Below, one piece after another: positions 7,187 through 8,050 of a stretch of DNA of 8,050 bases (the stretch's first letter is position 1; every line of letters begins with the position of its first letter). The notes under the pieces were generated by a model. The model did no database searches. It saw nothing but the letters and a program-made list of their open reading frames with translations, and was not told the DNA's origin. This stretch comes from Hyphomicrobiales bacterium (GTDB lineage: Bacteria > Pseudomonadota > Alphaproteobacteria > Rhizobiales > JALURZ01): assembly GCA_027058735.1 (NCBI GenBank), contig JALURZ010000246.1, forward strand, positions 1-8,050. The letters are read 5' to 3'. The position numbers were made by a program, and so were the translations under genes.

Positions 7187-7882
7187 CTATTTCGAGATTT
7201 GCGTGGCCCCGCCATGTCTGCCCGACCATTCGAGCGGATTGCCGAGAAAGCTCTCGACTTCCTGCAGGGTGGCCGTGTCGAAATAGTCCTGCTTCTTGCA
7301 GACTTCGAGCACATCCCACCAGGTCGCCAGACAGTGCAGCCGCAGGCCATGGGCGGCGAGCCGCTCCGGGGTGTCGGGAAAGATATCGTAGTAGAACACC
7401 GCGATCGTGTCGGTGACGCTCGCCCCGGCGCCCTTGAGCGCTTCGCAGAATGTTATCTTGCTGCCGCCATCGGTGGTGAGGTCCTCAACCAGAAGCACCC
7501 GCGCGCCCTCCTTGAGATCGCCCTCGATCTGGGCGTTGCGGCCGAAACCCTTTGGTTTTTTCCGCACATAGACCATCGGCAGGGCGAGACGGTCCGCGAT
7601 CCAGGCGGCGAACGGAATGCCGGCGGTCTCCCCGCCCGCAACCACGTCGAACCGTTCAAACCCGGCGTCGCGCAAAATGAGCGATGTGGCGAAATCCATC
7701 AGGCTGGAACGGATGCGCGGATAGGAGATCAGTTTGCGGCAGTCGATATAGACAGGGCTGGCCAGACCGGAGGTGAACATGAAGGGCTCGTCTGCGCGAA
7801 ACCGGACGGCCTCGATTTCGAGCAGCATTTTCGCGGTCATCTCCGCAATCACCTGTTTGTCCGCAAATCCGCCCGCGCCCAT
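7187..7882 (-). CDS. pyrE: Orotate phosphoribosyltransferase
   Basis: PyrE transfers the phosphoribosyl group of PRPP to orotate to make OMP, the fifth step of de novo UMP synthesis, in the cytoplasm. The 231-residue product carries FTSGLASPVYIDCRKLISYP (36-55), the orotate-side region near the N-terminus, AGGETAGIPFAAWIA (82-96), the lysine-rich flexible catalytic loop RKKPKGFGRNAQIEG (107-121), and the type I PRPP-binding loop VLLVEDLTTDGGSK (129-142). It has a C-terminal extension beyond the roughly 210 residues of E. coli PyrE, as seen in alphaproteobacterial versions. The ATG is at 7882-7880, with a strong AGAGGGGG ribosome binding site about 5 nt before it. It is housekeeping and metabolically unrelated to the convergent operon. 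Its stop codon (TAG, 7189-7187) lies only 11 bp from the stop of the isochorismatase-fold gene. Confidence 0.95.
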   Translation of the reverse strand: MGAGGFADKQVIAEMTAKMLLEIEAVRFRADEPFMFTSGLASPVYIDCRKLISYPRIRSSLMDFATSLILRDAGFERFDVVAGGETAGIPFAAWIADRLALPMVYVRKKPKGFGRNAQIEGDLKEGARVLLVEDLTTDGGSKITFCEALKGAGASVTDTIAVFYYDIFPDTPERLAAHGLRLHCLATWWDVLEVCKKQDYFDTATLQEVESFLGNPLEWSGRHGGATQISK

Positions 7883-7896
7883 CGCCGCCCCCTCTG

Positions 7897-7967
7897 TCCA
7901 GTGGATAGCCTTGAAAAACTGCTAGCATCTTTTCCGCGCCGCCAAAAGCGATCAGGGCGGCACTGGA
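7897..7967 (-). promoter_or_regulatory. Possible structured leader of pyrE mRNA
   Basis: Read on the pyrE strand, TCCAGTG (7967-7961) can pair with CACTGGA (7903-7897), which ends just before the AGAGGGGG ribosome binding site. Inside this closing stem are two further pairings: CCGCC with GGCGG around a 12-nt loop, and an imperfect palindrome AAAA-n2-TGCTAGCA-n2-TTTT (7914-7933). Together they would form a three-way junction beside the start site. The stems are short and GC-rich background makes chance pairing plausible, so this is a candidate only. Confidence 0.3.
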
Positions 7968-7992
7968 TAACTGCCGGCAGGGCACCGCTTCG

Positions 7993-8046
7993 CCGCTGCG
8001 CGGATTGAAAGTCTAGAGCGATCGTAACAGGACATCCGCGCAGCGG
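7993..8046. repeat. Perfect 13-bp inverted repeat with 28-nt spacer
   Basis: The left arm CCGCTGCGCGGAT (7993-8005) and right arm ATCCGCGCAGCGG (8034-8046) are exact reverse complements with no mismatch. The 28-nt spacer holds two small palindromes, TCTAGA and CGATCG. It could form a long-loop hairpin in RNA, be an operator for a dimeric regulator, or be a fragment of a dispersed intergenic repeat. There is no T-run directly after either arm, so a standard rho-independent terminator is unlikely. Confidence 0.6.
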
Positions 8047-8050
8047 TCGT

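Larger units (their letters stand above)
7883..8050. other. Non-coding region upstream of pyrE
   Basis: These 168 bp contain no convincing reading frame in either direction; the frames that enter it are antisense or out-of-frame extensions of pyrE. It should hold the pyrE promoter and 5' leader, although I could not pick a clear -35/-10 pair. What it does hold is a cluster of inverted repeats: a 7-bp pair at 7897-7903 and 7961-7967, a GC-rich pair at 7938-7943/7956-7961, an AT-flanked palindrome at 7914-7933, the perfect 10-bp palindrome CTGCCGGCAG at 7971-7980 and a 13-bp pair at 7993-8046. Confidence 0.6.

Noticed and set aside
7914..7933. Rho-independent terminator suggested by the palindrome around GCTAGC with flanking A and T runs.
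   Set aside because: The stem is broken by two mismatched positions per arm and the GC core is only about four pairs; it lies between a promoter region and pyrE, where a terminator would be odd.
7199..8008. A 269-codon plus-strand frame covering pyrE and its upstream region.
   Set aside because: It is antisense to pyrE, which has the PRPP loop and catalytic loop intact on the minus strand, and the plus-strand product shows no recognisable domain.

Overview
The window is GC-rich, densely coding DNA, most likely from an alphaproteobacterium. The PyrE protein (long form with a C-terminal extension and the segment RKKPKGFGRNAQIEG), the codon bias and the tightly overlapped catabolic operon all fit that group. 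This assignment is inference from sequence style, without a database search. Nothing in the window looks like a mobile element, CRISPR array, tRNA or rRNA.

Layout. Positions 2-64 are the last codons of a gene whose C-terminus resembles LivF, the ATPase of a branched-chain-amino-acid-type (HAAT) ABC importer. Six plus-strand genes follow with almost no space between them: a LeuC/aconitase-type [4Fe-4S] hydro-lyase large subunit (70-1362), its LeuD-type small subunit (1359-1886), an isocitrate lyase/PEP mutase-superfamily C-C lyase with the KRCGH active-site motif (1883-2776), a hydantoinase B/oxoprolinase-family subunit (2769-4499), its hydantoinase A partner (4496-6568) and an isochorismatase-fold hydrolase (6573-7175). 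Four of the five junctions overlap (4, 4, 8 and 4 nt) and the fifth is 4 nt apart, so this is surely one transcript that begins upstream of the window. On the minus strand, convergent and 11 bp away, lies pyrE (7187-7882). It is followed by about 168 bp of non-coding DNA with several inverted repeats.

How the genes may work together. The hydro-lyase pair plus C-C lyase resembles the dimethylmaleate hydratase (DmdAB) and 2,3-dimethylmalate lyase module of anaerobic nicotinate breakdown. The HyuA/HyuB plus isochorismatase-fold set resembles the N-methylhydantoin/N-carbamoylsarcosine arm of creatinine breakdown. Joined behind an importer, they suggest uptake of a nitrogen-containing ring, ATP-dependent ring opening, release of a substituted unsaturated dicarboxylate, hydration to a 2-hydroxyacid, and cleavage to a 2-oxoacid plus a carboxylate. 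Substituted maleimides (dimethylmaleimide, or hematinic acid from tetrapyrrole oxidation) fit this chemistry. No such complete pathway is known to me, and the substrate is a hypothesis. One fact complicates it: the isochorismatase-fold protein has Gly where amidases of the family have their nucleophilic Cys.
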